Under the pieces are notes generated by a model. That model ran no database searches. It was not told the DNA's origin and saw only the letters and a program-made list of their open reading frames with translations. From Saccoglossus kowalevskii (taxonomy: Eukaryota > Hemichordata > Enteropneusta > Harrimaniidae): a stretch of 51,128 nucleotides of DNA. The stretch is from contig NW_003119429.1 in NCBI RefSeq assembly GCF_000003605.2, positions 268,058-319,185 of the forward strand, read 5' to 3'. The translations under genes and the position numbers were made by a program. Shown piece after piece: positions 1-12,230 of this stretch. The first letter of the stretch is position 1, and each line of letters opens with the position of its first letter.

Positions 1-695
1 TGTATTCAATACATGTACGTACTAGCTCCTCTTGTCAGTCATTACGTGTACGTATTAGCTCCCCTAAGCATTCAAAACATGTACGTAATAGCTTCCCTAA
101 TCGGTCATTACGTCTACGTATCAGCTCTCCTAAACATTCAATACATGTAAGTATTAGCTCCCATAGTCAGTCATTGCGTGTACGTATCAGCTCTCCTAGA
201 CATTCAATACATGTAAGTATTAGCTCCCATAGTCAGTCATTACGTCTACGTATCAGCTCTCCTAGACATTCAATACATGTAAGTATTAGCTCCCATAGTC
301 AGTCATTACGTCTACGTATCAGCTCTCCTAGACATTCAATACATGTAAGTATTAGCTCCCATAGTCAGTCATTATGTGTACGTATTAGCTGTTCTAGACA
401 TTCAATACATGTACGTACTAGCTCCTCTAGTCAGTCATTACGTGTACGTATCAGGCCCCTTAAGCATTCAATACATGTACGTACTAGCTCCCCTAGTCAG
501 TCATTACGTGTACGTATCGGGTCTACTAGGCATTCAATACATGTACGTGTTAGCCATCGGCCAATGCAGTCATTACGTGTACATTCAACTCCCCCAGCCA
601 TGTTAAAATGCATTTGTTTTATCCCCCGAACCATTCAATATATGTACTTGTTAACCTCCTAGCCTGTCAATATATGTACTCTTAAGCTCGCCTAG
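1..695. repeat. Minisatellite: 33-bp monomers in 66-bp dimers
   Basis: About 20 head-to-tail units of 33 bp run from the left edge. Two monomer types alternate. One starts near ATTCAATACATGTACGTA and the other near AGTCATTACGTGTACGTA, and both continue into a TAGCTCC-like segment. The exact dimer period is 66: the TCTACG or TGTACG core recurs at 113, 179, 245 and 311. Units near 230-380 are almost identical, while those after about 540 are diverged and fade by about 695. Because 66 is a multiple of three, the array holds a 162-codon open frame (174-662) that I read as a by-product. The array probably continues left of the window. Confidence 0.93.
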
Positions 696-3401
696 ATCAG
701 GTGATTAGCCCACATGCCATGTCATTTCATTACGCTAGATTGCAAAATGACGTTGTAAGAAATTTGTAAATTCTCCAGTTTCCAGTAGTTACACAACGCC
801 GGTATGAGTGGACATCCGGTAACTGAGCCCTAGAAAACACTATATATTTAAATTATTCATACATGAAGCTACAATAAAACGTAAATTTATAGATGAAAAA
901 AACTAATAATCACCAATTATTATTTTACGCATCAAGTAAGAGCCGTCCATCGCCCACTTGTGGTTTTTCCTGCGTATCTGGTTATTATTAAATATATTAT
1001 GAAAACTAACATTATTTCTCGATAGAATGCTATCTTTTTCACATTTCTATGTCGATGTTTACCCATACGGCGTTACAAAACCGTAAAAACGTCTAACGTA
1101 ATATATTCACGTATATCAAATGGTAAAACATGATGGTTACTGTAATGACAAAACCCATTAACAAGATATCGCTATGCCATTAAATAACACCGAGGAAAAA
1201 AAATCCATTAAAAATGCTGTCATCTCTCAGAGTAATGTTACTTGTGCTTTTCGCTACTTAAAGTTCATTCTAATTTTGCGTGTATACTTCTACTTGCCAA
1301 TCTTGGCAGGGAATTGGAGTGCTCGCTGAAAAGATATGGTTTTACTTAATCGAGTCGATGTCAGGTGATTCTTACTAATTTCACGGCTCCGCTGCGTTCA
1401 ATGATCAAAATCTGCCTATTTATTTTACACCAAGACCAAGTATGTAGCATATAAAACATATCCTGAAACCGCAAAAAAAGATTCCAACTCCTAAGTCAGC
1501 AATATTTTACTCACTAGACCAATAAAGGAATCTTTAAATGGTAAGCAACATTATTAAATTTTAACTAAATAGATAGGTTGATTGCTATTTAATATTTATA
1601 TTAAAAATTCAGTAATCGTTAGTTTTTTAAAACGTGGTACGGAAATACCTCAGACTTCTATAGTAGTCTGAGGATATATATACATATACCGTTATATTGA
1701 AAAAAATGTCTTGGATGCATGTGTTCGTGAAAAGATTACTCCAAGACGGTAAAAATGGCCAATCCTAAATGTTTTTAGAGGAACTATTGCCCACCGTTTA
1801 GACAAAGATTTATTTTCTGATATGGCGAATGTAATTGTGATCATCAAATTCGGCTCGCCAATTATCTAACCTTCCTTTAAAGCTTGAGATAGATGGAACG
1901 CCGTATTTTACTTGTTTACCACGATACTAAATATACACATTACCACTGCGAATAAAGATGACACTCGAAATTCATCAAACTAGTTTCGTAGACGAGTATT
2001 GTGAGGGGACTTAGTTGAGGTGATTTAAGTTGTTACCATGGCGACGATGAAGCCGGTAAAACATTAATTTAATGTGGATTTCCAAGCATCGAGGTGAATT
2101 CTACACGTCATTACGTAGATGTAAACGACCGGTGCATTTAGTTTCATTTAGGATTTGCGCGATGCGGGAACAACCGTGTGTACATCGCCGCCTATTAGGG
2201 CAATCAACAACTCCACAACTCCTACAATTCAGGAAGCAGGCTCGGTTTTTTTCCGGGTATGTTCACATGAGAGGTAAATATTATTATAACGGATCAGCGA
2301 TAACATACTATAACCCACACGCGGATATTTGGATCGTTTTTCGGCTCCGCCTCGGTGCCCATATCTTTCTACTGCTTTTGATTTCACTAAGACATTCCCC
2401 GCACATGTCTATGTAGATATTCTTTAGATAGTTATCACTCATGTGTAATATAAATGACGTGTTTCCACCTGATAACATATATGTGAAGTAAATGACGGTG
2501 TACTAATTAACGAGAAAATTGAAATCAACATTAAACTATGTACCCACCTCACGAAAACGATTTAGCGCCAAATGAACAGAAAATATACTATCCGATTTAC
2601 TAATTGGTATCCACTCTAAGTAATATCGTCATTCGGTAAAGGTTTCTCAGCGAACTCCGAACACCCGTCAGCAGTATGTATGGCGTGTGAAGCGTGAATT
2701 GTCAGAGAACGTATCGTTGAGGCGATGAAGCCGTGAAATTGTACAATGCTCTCGGGGTGGTTCTCGTGATGGGAAATGAGTTAGTACTATGTGGCCTGAT
2801 AGCGGCGAGCTTGCCACTCACTGCTCAACGGAACGCGCAATGCATATTGGGTAATTCACCCGCAAGCGCTTCTTTAGACAGGAGATCTATACCATTAACG
2901 TTGTCTAAAGTTCACATTAGTTTTGTAAAGATTGTCGCATTAAGCTGCGAAATGAGATGAAGCTATTTTTTTTAAAGTCAAAAGTGTCATCGAAATGGAA
3001 CGATAAATTGGGTGTTCCATTACGTCACCATAATCGACTCGGAGTCAGTGGCTTCCTTGACTGATTTGATCTCAGTTTACATTATATTCGGGGTAAATTG
3101 AATCGAGTTCTTTTTTGCTCTCAAAGCATGGCTGAAAAAAAAAATCCCCTCATTTACTTTCACGCTTGAACATATTATTTCCGACATATTTTTCGTGGTT
3201 GAAAGAAAAGTGTGGGCGTTTGATAATCAGAAACGGCTTCTCTGAGAGCTGTCAATTACTAGTATTTAAACGATGCGTGTTTGCCTCGTAGTCAACACTT
3301 GTATATTTCACCGAGTTGACCATGACGTAATACGCCGTGAGCGGATTCGGTTCGGTTTACAGTATCGGGAAGACTTAATTGTTTCACTCTAACTTGAGTA
3401 C
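696..3401. other. AT-rich intergenic DNA without a recognised gene
   Basis: No conserved domain, splice-consistent exon or clear repeat end was found. The longest open stretch (2072-2416, +) has an unstructured composition, no recognisable motif and no supporting splice sites, so it is treated as chance. Confidence 0.5.
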
Positions 3402-3692
3402 GGGGTCAACCATTTCAAATCATGGGGTGGCTGAAAGGGGTGACAAATACATTTTTTTCAAGGTGTCGTATCTATATTTCTCCCTCTCTCGGTGTTTAGC
3501 TTGCTATTTTCTTTTAACAAATCCACACCCTCCATTATTTCAAATACACGTAGTCGATTCCTAAATGGTCGTATAAGCACACATACTGAGTCTCCATGCG
3601 TCTTGTTAAATATAAGTTCGCATTTTCCCATCTTTATATTATTTTGTTCTGTTTCTAGCCTAGCCACCCCATCAGAAATAGTGGTCCACCCC
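3402..3692. mobile_element. MITE-like element with imperfect ~31-bp terminal inverted repeats
   Basis: The left end (3402-3432, containing CATGGGGTGGCT) is matched in inverted orientation by the right end (3662-3692, containing AGCCACCCCATC). Both arms share a GACCATT-like stretch followed by ATGGGGTGGCT. The interior is AT-rich with no transposase. I could not settle a target-site duplication, so the family is unassigned. Confidence 0.55.
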
Positions 3693-4600
3693 TAATGCCG
3701 GATGTCATATTTTATAATCACTGGATGATGGAAATAAAAAAAAAAAAGAGTCATTATAAGTAGGAAGTAAAATGACATGGTTCAATGACGGTTTTGACCG
3801 ACTTGTTAAGGTCATTTCGCTGTAAGAATATACACTATGATCATAATTGTTACGTAAACCAAAATTGACATGCCTTGTGTCGACGGAATTTCAATATCAT
3901 GGCCCATCTACGGTTATTTTTCGATCTGAATATGAACAAGATAATCTATAGTATGTGGTAATAGCCGATGATAAATTTTTGCCTCCCCCCTCCCACGTGC
4001 AACGTGTACATACAAATTATTCCTTATTTAGATGATAAAAGAGGACGAACTACCTACTCGAGCCCTGTTATCAGGCTATAATGGGAAGTTCTTCCAATCT
4101 TCGTATTCCAATCAAATAACCCCGAATTGTCTCAAAATTGTAACGTGCAGTGATAGCTTGAGAAAAAAAGAAATCGACAGTGTGGTAAGTGCGTCACAGT
4201 AGACGCTTTCAGTTAATATTTACTGTATCTCAGTTCTATTAGTATATTAGTAGTTAACGTGTGTCTCGCCCATTGTTGGCACATTTCTTCCTTGCCTTTG
4301 TTATCGCATAATAAATGAGTGCGTCGTACTTTAGCTCCCAAGTGAATATCCGTAGTCACTGTGCGACATGGGTTCCATGCGACATGTATAACGTGTGTAG
4401 AAATACATTGTTTACATCACATTTAATGGCGCGCCGCGTGACGACTGTGACGCTCGAGTTTTAAACAATACATTACAAATATGATTAAACATGAAATACA
4501 CGTTTTTAGGCATTTTAAGATTAAAAGTTATTTTATTCACTTTTACACATCCATGTTATTATTTTCAGCGGAACACACTCAAACACAGGTGGAAAATATG
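3693..4600. other. Intergenic DNA with a degenerate MITE-like segment
   Basis: No gene seen. The stretch at about 4370-4463 shares the order CGACATGTATAACGTGTGT, then ATACATTGTTTA, then a GACGAC-containing end just before TTTTAA, with the TTAA-flanked element at 34,311-34,435. It is probably a decayed relative; its left boundary is unclear. Confidence 0.4.
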
Positions 4601-4604
4601 TTAA

Positions 4605-4761
4605 AGCGGGGGAGTCGTCACATGTGCATGCGTCAGATGGCCATAGCGTGTCATTGTTTACAAACAAGCGTCTACCCATGAGCCTTCGCGCTTTTAGCGT
4701 GTGTTGTTATCGTCCCTTGGTACTCAATTCCCGCGCGTGCGCAGGTGACGACCCTCGCACT
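4605..4761 (+). mobile_element. TTAA-flanked MITE, copy 1 (157 bp)
   Basis: The element starts AGCGGGGGAGTCGTCAC and ends GTGACGACCCTCGCACT, which are imperfect inverted repeats. It is bracketed by TTAA at 4601-4604 and 4762-4765. A TTAA target duplication is the hallmark of piggyBac-type transposition; that assignment rests on the ends only, since no transposase is present. A second copy in opposite orientation lies at 6223-6599. Confidence 0.75.
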
Positions 4762-4765
4762 TTAA

Positions 4766-6218
4766 TTGTTGTCGTTTATATACATAACTGTATGTGTTTT
4801 ACATAACTACCAAAGGTTGGAAATAAATATCCATCTGATGAGGATTGTGTACACAACAGATTGAAATAAATAGTAGTAAACGGACACGAAATAGGTAATT
4901 ATGTGTAGTTTAGAGAATATTTATTTTCCGATTGTTTTGACATTTTAAACACTATCGTTTAATATGTTCTCTTCAGAACGATGCATATTTTTGACATTTT
5001 AAACCAAACATTAGAATAAAACGAAAAATATACATAAAGGTTACATTTATATCAGTTTGTTGCTGCTGTTAATGACTGCTGATGCAAACTTAACCCGGCG
5101 CTGTTTTTATCATCTTGAAAATTATCACTGTGATGATTTGAGGCTCTGACGTAAGTTTAGTCATTTGCATAATGATGTTGATACATTGTATGGATCATCT
5201 CGCGGGGACTTGAACTCAGTTCCTGGTCTAGAAGTTATGAGTTGAATAACATCTTAGTTACAAATGCTCCTCTCCAATGCGTTATTCTCCTATCGGATTT
5301 GGTGACCAAATACTCACTCTACACTGAGAAGTCGGCTCACAGTTTACAATCACACAAAATCGGATAAGAAAGTGTTAATTTATTTTTAATCGTTTTTGAC
5401 CAAAATTATGTTTGTGAGCCCATTCCATGAAGCGCAGACATTTATAATAAGGTGCCGTACCACTCTTTCTGAGTATATGTATAACTGGATATGTCTTAAA
5501 GTGGTGTGATTTATTCTAAAGGATACGACCCCCTATGTTGACATAAACAGTAATAGCACAATTATAACGAAATGTAGTATCCATAATTAAGAAAATATAT
5601 CTAAAACTTTGCATTATTTGTGAATTAATAATAAGTGATATATTTTATGCGGGTGTCGTTATGCAAATTATCTTATTATGCAAGCTTGATACCGACGTCA
5701 GCTCACATCTCTTTAATGTATACCGTCCACAAACCCCGATAAAAGTTTGAGTGTATGGGACACGAAAACACTCAAAACGCTGACTTATTAAAACCGATAA
5801 GCCGGCTTTAATAGCCGGGTTGTGTTTTAATGAGAACAGCCTGACGAACTGATGAGCTCACGGAAACGAGGTATACGATTAATGAGTCATTTTATTTATT
5901 TTTTCACATAATTTAGTATAGACATATCGTGCCGAAAGTTATATGAAAAGAAAATTTGAGGTTAACCTGGGGTCACCGTACAAATATCCGAGAAACTCGA
6001 TGTACAATATAAGAAGAAATTAAAAAAGCGTGTTTCGTCGCCATTATGGCATTATAATAATTCCCTTCTATAAAATTTGCTCGATAACGTAGGGTGATCC
6101 ATTTTATCAGTACTTAGTGACATGAAGAGATGTGTTAGAAACTCCATATTTTACAAGTAATGAACAGGTACGTGCAGTCTTTATCAAAAATATTCGCTCA
6201 CTGTTGATACGATTACTG
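4766..6218. other. Intergenic DNA, no gene recognised
   Basis: The segment is AT-rich with no conserved protein signal. It has a short GCCGGC-type imperfect hairpin near 5800-5830 and a hammerhead-like CTGATGA...GAAAC string at 5849-5867, which was tested and rejected. Nothing else stands out. Confidence 0.45.
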
Positions 6219-6222
6219 TTAA

Positions 6223-6599
6223 AGCGAGGGGGGTGTCACCTGCGCACGCGCGGGAATTGAGTCCCAAGCGACCATAACAACATACTGTGAAATACGTTTT
6301 ATTTTCGTTTGGAATTGATTTTCGCTATACATTTTGTATTCGCTTAAGGAATGAATCAGTGAAAATAAAATCCAGTGAATATCCTTTTTTACCTATATTT
6401 TACATTCAACTTGTCAATAATCAGTGAAATAAACTCCACACAAAACACCCAAAAAGTCCTTTCAGCGAAAATTAATTCTAGCGAAAATAATGTATTTTAC
6501 AGTACGCTAAAACCGAAAAGGCTCATGAGTAGACGCTTGTTTGTAAACAATGACACGCCTTGGCCATCTGACGCATGCGTGGGTAGCGACTCCCCCGCT
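6223..6599 (-). mobile_element. TTAA-flanked MITE, copy 2, interrupted by a nested MITE
   Basis: This is the reverse-orientation partner of the 4605-4761 element, bracketed by TTAA at 6219-6222 and 6600-6603. Shared blocks include the CCTGCGCACGCGCGGGAATT region and the CATCTGACGCATGCGT region. The host element is split by the TA-flanked MITE at 6285-6502. Removing that insert (218 bp) and one TA duplicate (2 bp) from 377 bp leaves exactly 157 bp, the length of copy 1. The relative order of insertion is therefore clear. Confidence 0.8.
6285..6502. mobile_element. TA-flanked MITE, copy A (218 bp), nested
   Basis: The ends are CTGTGAAATACG and, inverted, CTGTAAAATACA, each followed by TTATTTTCG-like sequence. 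The element is flanked by TA at 6283-6284 and 6503-6504. TA duplication and short inverted repeats fit non-autonomous Tc1/mariner-type elements. Further copies lie at 14,946-15,142, 37,262-37,449 and 48,223-48,323. There is no coding capacity. Confidence 0.8.
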
Positions 6600-6603
6600 T
6601 TAA

Positions 6604-9055
6604 ATTCTGAGACAATTAAACAAACACAGTGTAGTTACATGTAGGCATTAATATTTTACGAAAAGTCTATAAAAAATAATAACATATTAAATATAGACAG
6701 ATATTTTTTGAATAAATTTTGCAGTTGCCATGTGCGCTAACATGTGCGCACTAGTCTGGAAATACACTAGTGGTGTAGTATCTTAATACTGTGTGGCGCC
6801 AGGGGAATTCATCTTGCAAAACATAAAAGTCGTTATTAGAGCAAAGACAATAAGCCGCGACATTTATAGCTTTTGTGGTGCTCATTAGATACACGTTGTC
6901 AAAACCAAAAACTATAATTGATTATATAGATGAAGCAATTGGACAACCAAGCAGTGATATATACATACCCCGTACGATGTATTCATATTACTTATTCTAT
7001 TTTTAAACAATTAACACATTGTGACGTGGCACATGATGCTGACCGATAATGTTTTCAATTCTTCATTTCATTCAAGTTTCTTATCAACATAATAATATAA
7101 ATATATCATCATCATCATGTACGTATATCATCTTCATTCTTATTGGCTGACATGATTTCATAATTGTTTCCTGTCCAATCCTTGCTGATATCCAACCAAC
7201 TTAAAGGGTCCCCGGCCAGACCCCCTTTCTCTTTACCCTATTCACTTTTACTTTGTAACAAATTATTTGGGCCATACCTGAAGATACGCCCGCAATTTAT
7301 AGCATACTTTGGTTCCTTTCAAACTAAATAGAATCCTTGTGGATTTACCAGCCATGCACAGAATCTCATCATTGTACTTCTGTCAACTCATTATCGTACT
7401 TCTACATAATTACACGTTTAACGTTCTTCTCCACCGTGACAGCTATGCTTATTTCCCACGCCACGCCACGTCTCGGAATCATAATTCGGCGTTAGTCTTA
7501 CACATGTGACAACTCACTTGTCGTAAACTGATTGATTTGTTATTGACTAAAATGGTGGTTTCATTTTAATTTAGAGAATGTGTCTATCAATCCCAATCCT
7601 TCGCTTAATTGTCTTGCTCACCTTTCGCTGCTGTCACAAGTATGTGAAACACATTGCCAGGCTGTAGCTTTAGATCTTGGCCGTCAACTCGCCATTTAAC
7701 GTTTGGTATTACTTTACTTTTATTATCATATTTCTTCTTCTTTTAAGTATGTTTCTTTATCATTATTAATTTGCTTACAGAACTTCCGATTTTGTTTTTA
7801 TCATTCTTTCTCTGTTTTCACTAATTTCCAGAATGTCCTCCTTCCCTTCCTCTTGTTAAAGAGCTCTCTAATATAGCACCGATCCACTCAAACAATCTTA
7901 GAATGTATTTCGATTTTATTGCTAAATGTGTCAATAATAAAATACATATTGACAGTGTACACACCAATTTCCGTAAGGTCGACTCACCATTTATAAACTT
8001 TGTTCAGTTATTATAAAAACTCTAGAAAATGGTTTGAAATCCTAGTCATATCTGAGCATGCGCAAACAACTTATTGCACATTACAGTTATCATTCTGAAG
8101 GAAGTTAAGTTAATTCTGGCGTGATTGGTCCATTGCTATTTAAATAATCTAACCAGTGTTTGAATTCAACATTCACAATATACGTAATTCCTCCAGCCCC
8201 CAATTTCGAATGGTTAAAAGGCTATATTCGTCGCGCCGCGCGCGCGAGATATGGGTTTCAAACAAAGGTGGCGATTTTGACTGTTGCGCACACCATCGAG
8301 TACAAACTTAGAGGTTACCAAGCTTCAGTTAGGTATTTTTTGTTGGTGTTTGAAATGTATCGAAGGAGTCGTTGGCGGTAATTAGTGCTCGTACTCGTGA
8401 TATAATGAGAAAAGCGCATTGGATTATGGGAAAATCAATGTTTATCAACACAAATGTCGCACATGCGTGGCGCGATGACTACCTTTAACCTCTCATTGCG
8501 ATAACTTCTTTGAATTTATTGTATTGCAATCGTTAGATCCTTTCATTCCTTTGTTTAAAAAATACTTAAAATAATGTATCATCAGTCACCCATGGTTCCC
8601 ATGGTAATACACTTTCATATTCTTCTCTTGAGCTTCTTTTTACGGGTTGATTGCCTGCTTTAAACGTTCCATCCTATTTTTATTTTTAACCGGCAGCATT
8701 ATTTACATTTATTGTATTCAATTTGGAATCGACTTTTTCTCGTCGTCGCCGCCGTAATAATGCTATACACTAATGAGGGGAACGTATTAGTATTGACATA
8801 TTGAATAAAGAACAGTAACCTTTTAATTTTATTCCACGGAAATGCAAATATTATTTCCAGAAATTGCTGGATATTAATAACAATGAAATGGAAATTAGTG
8901 TTCCGTTCATTGTGACTCGTGAAACATATCTATATTATAAATGGAGCAACCAGTATTTGTCACACTATTATGTATACGGATACAAAGCTTCGAGATGTCT
9001 TCCTTTGCACCCATTAATTAATAGTAGTTGTAAATTGTTGTCATATCGGCTGAGA
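6604..9055. other. Intergenic DNA without a recognised gene
   Basis: No conserved coding sequence was identified. The stretch at 7832-8016 (+) is an acceptor-preceded open frame of 60 codons ending in TAA. It is listed as a weak observation because its product resembles nothing I know. The rest is AT-rich with short low-complexity runs such as the ATC repeats near 7110. Confidence 0.45.
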
Positions 9056-9320
9056 CACGTCTGCGTTCGTTACTTATGCCAGACGTTTCGCCGTGGTCGC
9101 GAGTTCGAATCACATCTTTATATGTTTGTCTTTTGGGGTGGTCTGTGGCACAGAGTATCTTAGAACAGGGTCAATGTTTTGCGTTCGGGTGGCCACCGTC
9201 CCTTTTCATGATTACACCAATCAACACCCAAACCCACGCCACCCGGGGGCTAGATGCGCGTGTTCGCGAGGTGAATTTGCCGTGATCGTAGGTTCGAATC
9301 ACGTATACTGCGTGTTTATA
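9056..9320 (+). repeat. Two tRNA-like B-box fragments in direct orientation, 189 bp apart
   Basis: GTTCGAATCAC occurs at 9103 and 9292, each preceded by a GCCGTG(G/A)TCG-like stretch. The core matches the RNA polymerase III B box (GGTTCGANTCC). Neither copy has a convincing A box, acceptor stem or anticodon arm at tRNA spacing. They look like remnants of a tRNA-derived SINE rather than functional tRNA genes. Confidence 0.4.
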
Positions 9321-11619
9321 TGCCCGTAATTTATGTATTACTTGTGAATCCTTAGACAGATCTATGCAATAAATATTCTGAATATCTCAGATGATCTCTC
9401 AGGTAAGGTTTATCAACGTAGGTGTTACTTGGTGATATATAATTGTCTGCTACTAGTCTTATCATAGTTTCCCGGGCCTATATAAATATGGCTACAAATA
9501 ATTGATATCAGGAAATTAAGTCACGGTGATGAAGAAGTAATTATTTCTGGAGAAGTGGAAACAAATATGATTATTTGCACTGCCTTCGTCTCGTCTGTTA
9601 TTTTTATGCTCTTTGTAATTGTTGTTTTCATATTTTTCTTAAACATTGTTTATAACAAACTTGGATACTATTTGACCACACATACATATATATGATATGG
9701 AAATATATGCACAGGGAAATTGTCAGCATCCTTTATTTTATGTTTTTGTCAACCTGAAACTCTGCAAATAGAAGTGTGCATGGAACCATGGGAAGAAAAT
9801 TAAACGGTGTGCATTGCCGTGTGATAACTGTCATAAAGGTGATTGACAGGTCATACTTGTTTTCAACTCTGGAAGGACAGTTCGAATCTACCAGGTGTGC
9901 TTGTGATTTACATAACAAAGGATGTTTACGATCTATTGAGTTGCCTACATGAGACAAACCACATTCTGATTAGCTCATGTCGAAACCCAGGTGGTGTCCC
10001 TGAATCTGGGCCTTTATGCCTATAAATAGGCTAGACTGAGGATAGTTGTGGTCCATCATTTCAACTGAGTACCCTGTGTGTTGCTGCTGCGATATTGTGA
10101 GGCAAGTGATACAGGCTTCAATCATCATTCTGTGAGACTTGTATGAAGTGCTCTGTGATCTCCTGCTTTCAGCGGTGCCTTCCACAATAACAGCGTTCTT
10201 CTGCGAGCGAGAGTCCTGTATGTCTTCGTTGTTGTGTTGCTGAAGCCATCCAGTCGACTGTTATCCATCTCTACATCCTGGAACTGTGAGTTATCACCAA
10301 TGCTCACTTCCCTGGGCAATCCCCTATTTTAGTGACTTTATTCATTGTATTTTTCTGTACTTTATTTGTAATTATTTTGATAGGTATTAAAGCTTCAACT
10401 CGATATGCTGGTGTATGTGTATTTCATTTCCAGTACTATTGTCTTGTCCACCTATAACTAGCAGCGAAATAACCCCCTGTTCAGTGTGAGTTCTGTGGAT
10501 GCCCCTCTCAATAGTATTAAGCAGGTATTACACTGTGATAGAAATCATGATTATTTTTTGTTATTTTAATATAAGATTAAAAAATAAAGGAAAAGTCAAG
10601 CCAAACAACATATCACTTTTCATTCTCTAGATATTGTCATCAGTATTATGTAGTCCGCCATCTTAATTCCCCGGCAAAGGATTGTGGGTAAAGTGTGACA
10701 TCATATCCACTGTTGTGAAACAAAAAAATACTCGTACAGTTGATGCAGATATGGAGCGCGTGGGCAATATAATATTTGCGTCCGATTACGTCATACAACC
10801 TGTTGTCTAGTGCAATAATCATTACAATCTCCGCAAATGAGCATATATCGACTATACCAAGACTCGGCAAGTGTTGGACAGAGATCTTTCAAACCCACGA
10901 TGAAAGTTAGAATGCAACTTCCCCGTCACGTTTTTTATAAGTGACCTGGAACACTATTTTCTTCAGATCAGTCGTGGTGCGACCAAGCAGATGAGTAGAG
11001 ACATAATGCAAATGCATAATGCAACACGTAATAATACATAATGCATACAAATATAATGCGAGTCCCCGCCTTGTCCAATCAGATAGTCTTCTTATTTCAT
11101 CTTCTCATTGGTCTAATGTTCATCTGCAAAAAGCTACATGAAACACTTATGCAGCAATGTTCAGCCAAGCCAAATAATCAACTTCAATGGGATACTATTG
11201 GACGGTGTGCTTGTGGTTTAACTCGGATAACCGCCGCCTTCTCGGGGAAGCGGAAGTTATATATTGCGTAATCAAACGGAATATCACGAGCACCCTACAC
11301 CCACAAAATGTGAATGTATGATTTTATCAGTTTGTGGAGAATCTACTGAGAAGCGCGTATTGCTGGTGATAATGACAGAACTAGCATTTTGATATCTTCA
11401 AAGTTTTTTTTTTCAATCAAATTGCCGTTTCACCAGTTCATAAATCAACAGAGATTGTAACCATACATAACACTTCTGTCAAGTGAAAATAAATTGTTTT
11501 GAATGTGTACTACACAGCGAGGTACAATTGAAATTAACATTGTTGTTTGTTTCGACAATTTAACTATCGGGTGCTTCTTGATGTGTCTTATTGCGACCCT
11601 AAGCCTTCGTGATGTTCGG
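9321..11619. other. Intergenic DNA with a possible LTR- or promoter-like segment
   Basis: No gene was recognised. Around 10,019-10,030 there is CCTATAAATAGG, a good TATA box. About 360 bp downstream an ATTAAA hexamer precedes a T/G-rich stretch. That spacing could be the promoter-to-poly(A) part of a solitary retrotransposon LTR. No paired LTR, TG...CA boundary with duplication, primer-binding site or reverse transcriptase was seen, so this is only a possibility. Confidence 0.25.
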
Positions 11620-11899
11620 CTGGGTCCGTGGCGTTGGGAAAATCCTTTAAATTTCTTCATCATAGTTATTACCGGTAATTCACTTTTAGAAAGGCCCGTC
11701 TTCTCTACATAGAGTCTTATTTTATAAAGTGTTTTACCCAGTTCCGACAGTGTCGGCAGTGTTTGCTATCCCCGCGCCCGCCCTTCTACCATGTTGGCCT
11801 GAATTAAGGGTCAAAATGTCTTGAAAAAATGAAAGAAAGTTTGGAAAAAGGTCTGGGAAAGTCTTGGAAAGCATTTGGCTCTTGGTGCTATGGGCCCTG
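11620..11899. mobile_element. Interspersed element, copy 1 (CAGGGYCCATAGC ends)
   Basis: The element shares its left end (GGGTCCGTGGCGTTGGGAA), the block GGCCTGAATTAAGGGTCAAA, GGAAAGTCTTGGAAA motifs and its right end (GCTATGGGCCCTG) with the copy at 19,897-20,195. The ends are inverted relative to each other (CAGGG(T/C)CCATAGC in the consensus). CAGGG ends are common in hAT elements, but no clean 8-bp duplication is visible, so the superfamily is uncertain. There is no transposase. Confidence 0.55.
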
Positions 11900-12230
11900 A
11901 AACGGCATTAAGTGAAATTCAAGGAAACACGGAAATCTCTGTAAGACATGGCAAAAGTGTGACTCAATTATAGCATGGCGCCACAGTCACGTGATAATAG
12001 AATAAATGCATATTTACTATGGGGCCGCCATCTTGAATGCAGCATAAAACTAAATAAGAGACAAGTTGTGAAACGCGTTTTTCAGATTCCTACAAATCAG
12101 GACAAAAATACCAATCTTTCACAAAAATACGATCCATTGGTCAGGAGTAATATTAAGCCAACCGATAACAAAATTCGACCGAATTCGTCGTTTTTGTGTG
12201 GAAAATCCCTTAAATACTAACACCTAATTG

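Noticed and set aside
174..662. Open frame of 162 codons with a 22-residue repeat
   Set aside because: It follows from a 66-bp tandem array whose period is divisible by three. The array has no promoter, splice or domain support, and a second frame (376-606) is open over part of it for the same reason.
1..695. CRISPR-like array
   Set aside because: The units are contiguous with no unique spacers, and the surrounding genes are animal genes with introns.
2072..2416. Open frame of 114 codons
   Set aside because: No recognisable domain or codon bias, no splice support and no conserved neighbour. Its length is not exceptional for a 51-kb window.
5849..5867. Hammerhead-ribozyme-like core (CTGATGA ... 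GAAAC)
   Set aside because: The base before GAAA is G and cannot pair with the G after CTGATGA, so stem II does not form. No stem III with a UH cleavage site follows.
9103..9302. tRNA genes
   Set aside because: Only B-box-like cores are present. Acceptor stem, D arm and anticodon arm are not recoverable at either position.
10019..10430. Complete retrovirus-like LTR
   Set aside because: A TATA box and ATTAAA are present, but no TG/CA termini with target duplication, no primer-binding site and no paired LTR or coding region were found. It is kept only as a low-confidence note.
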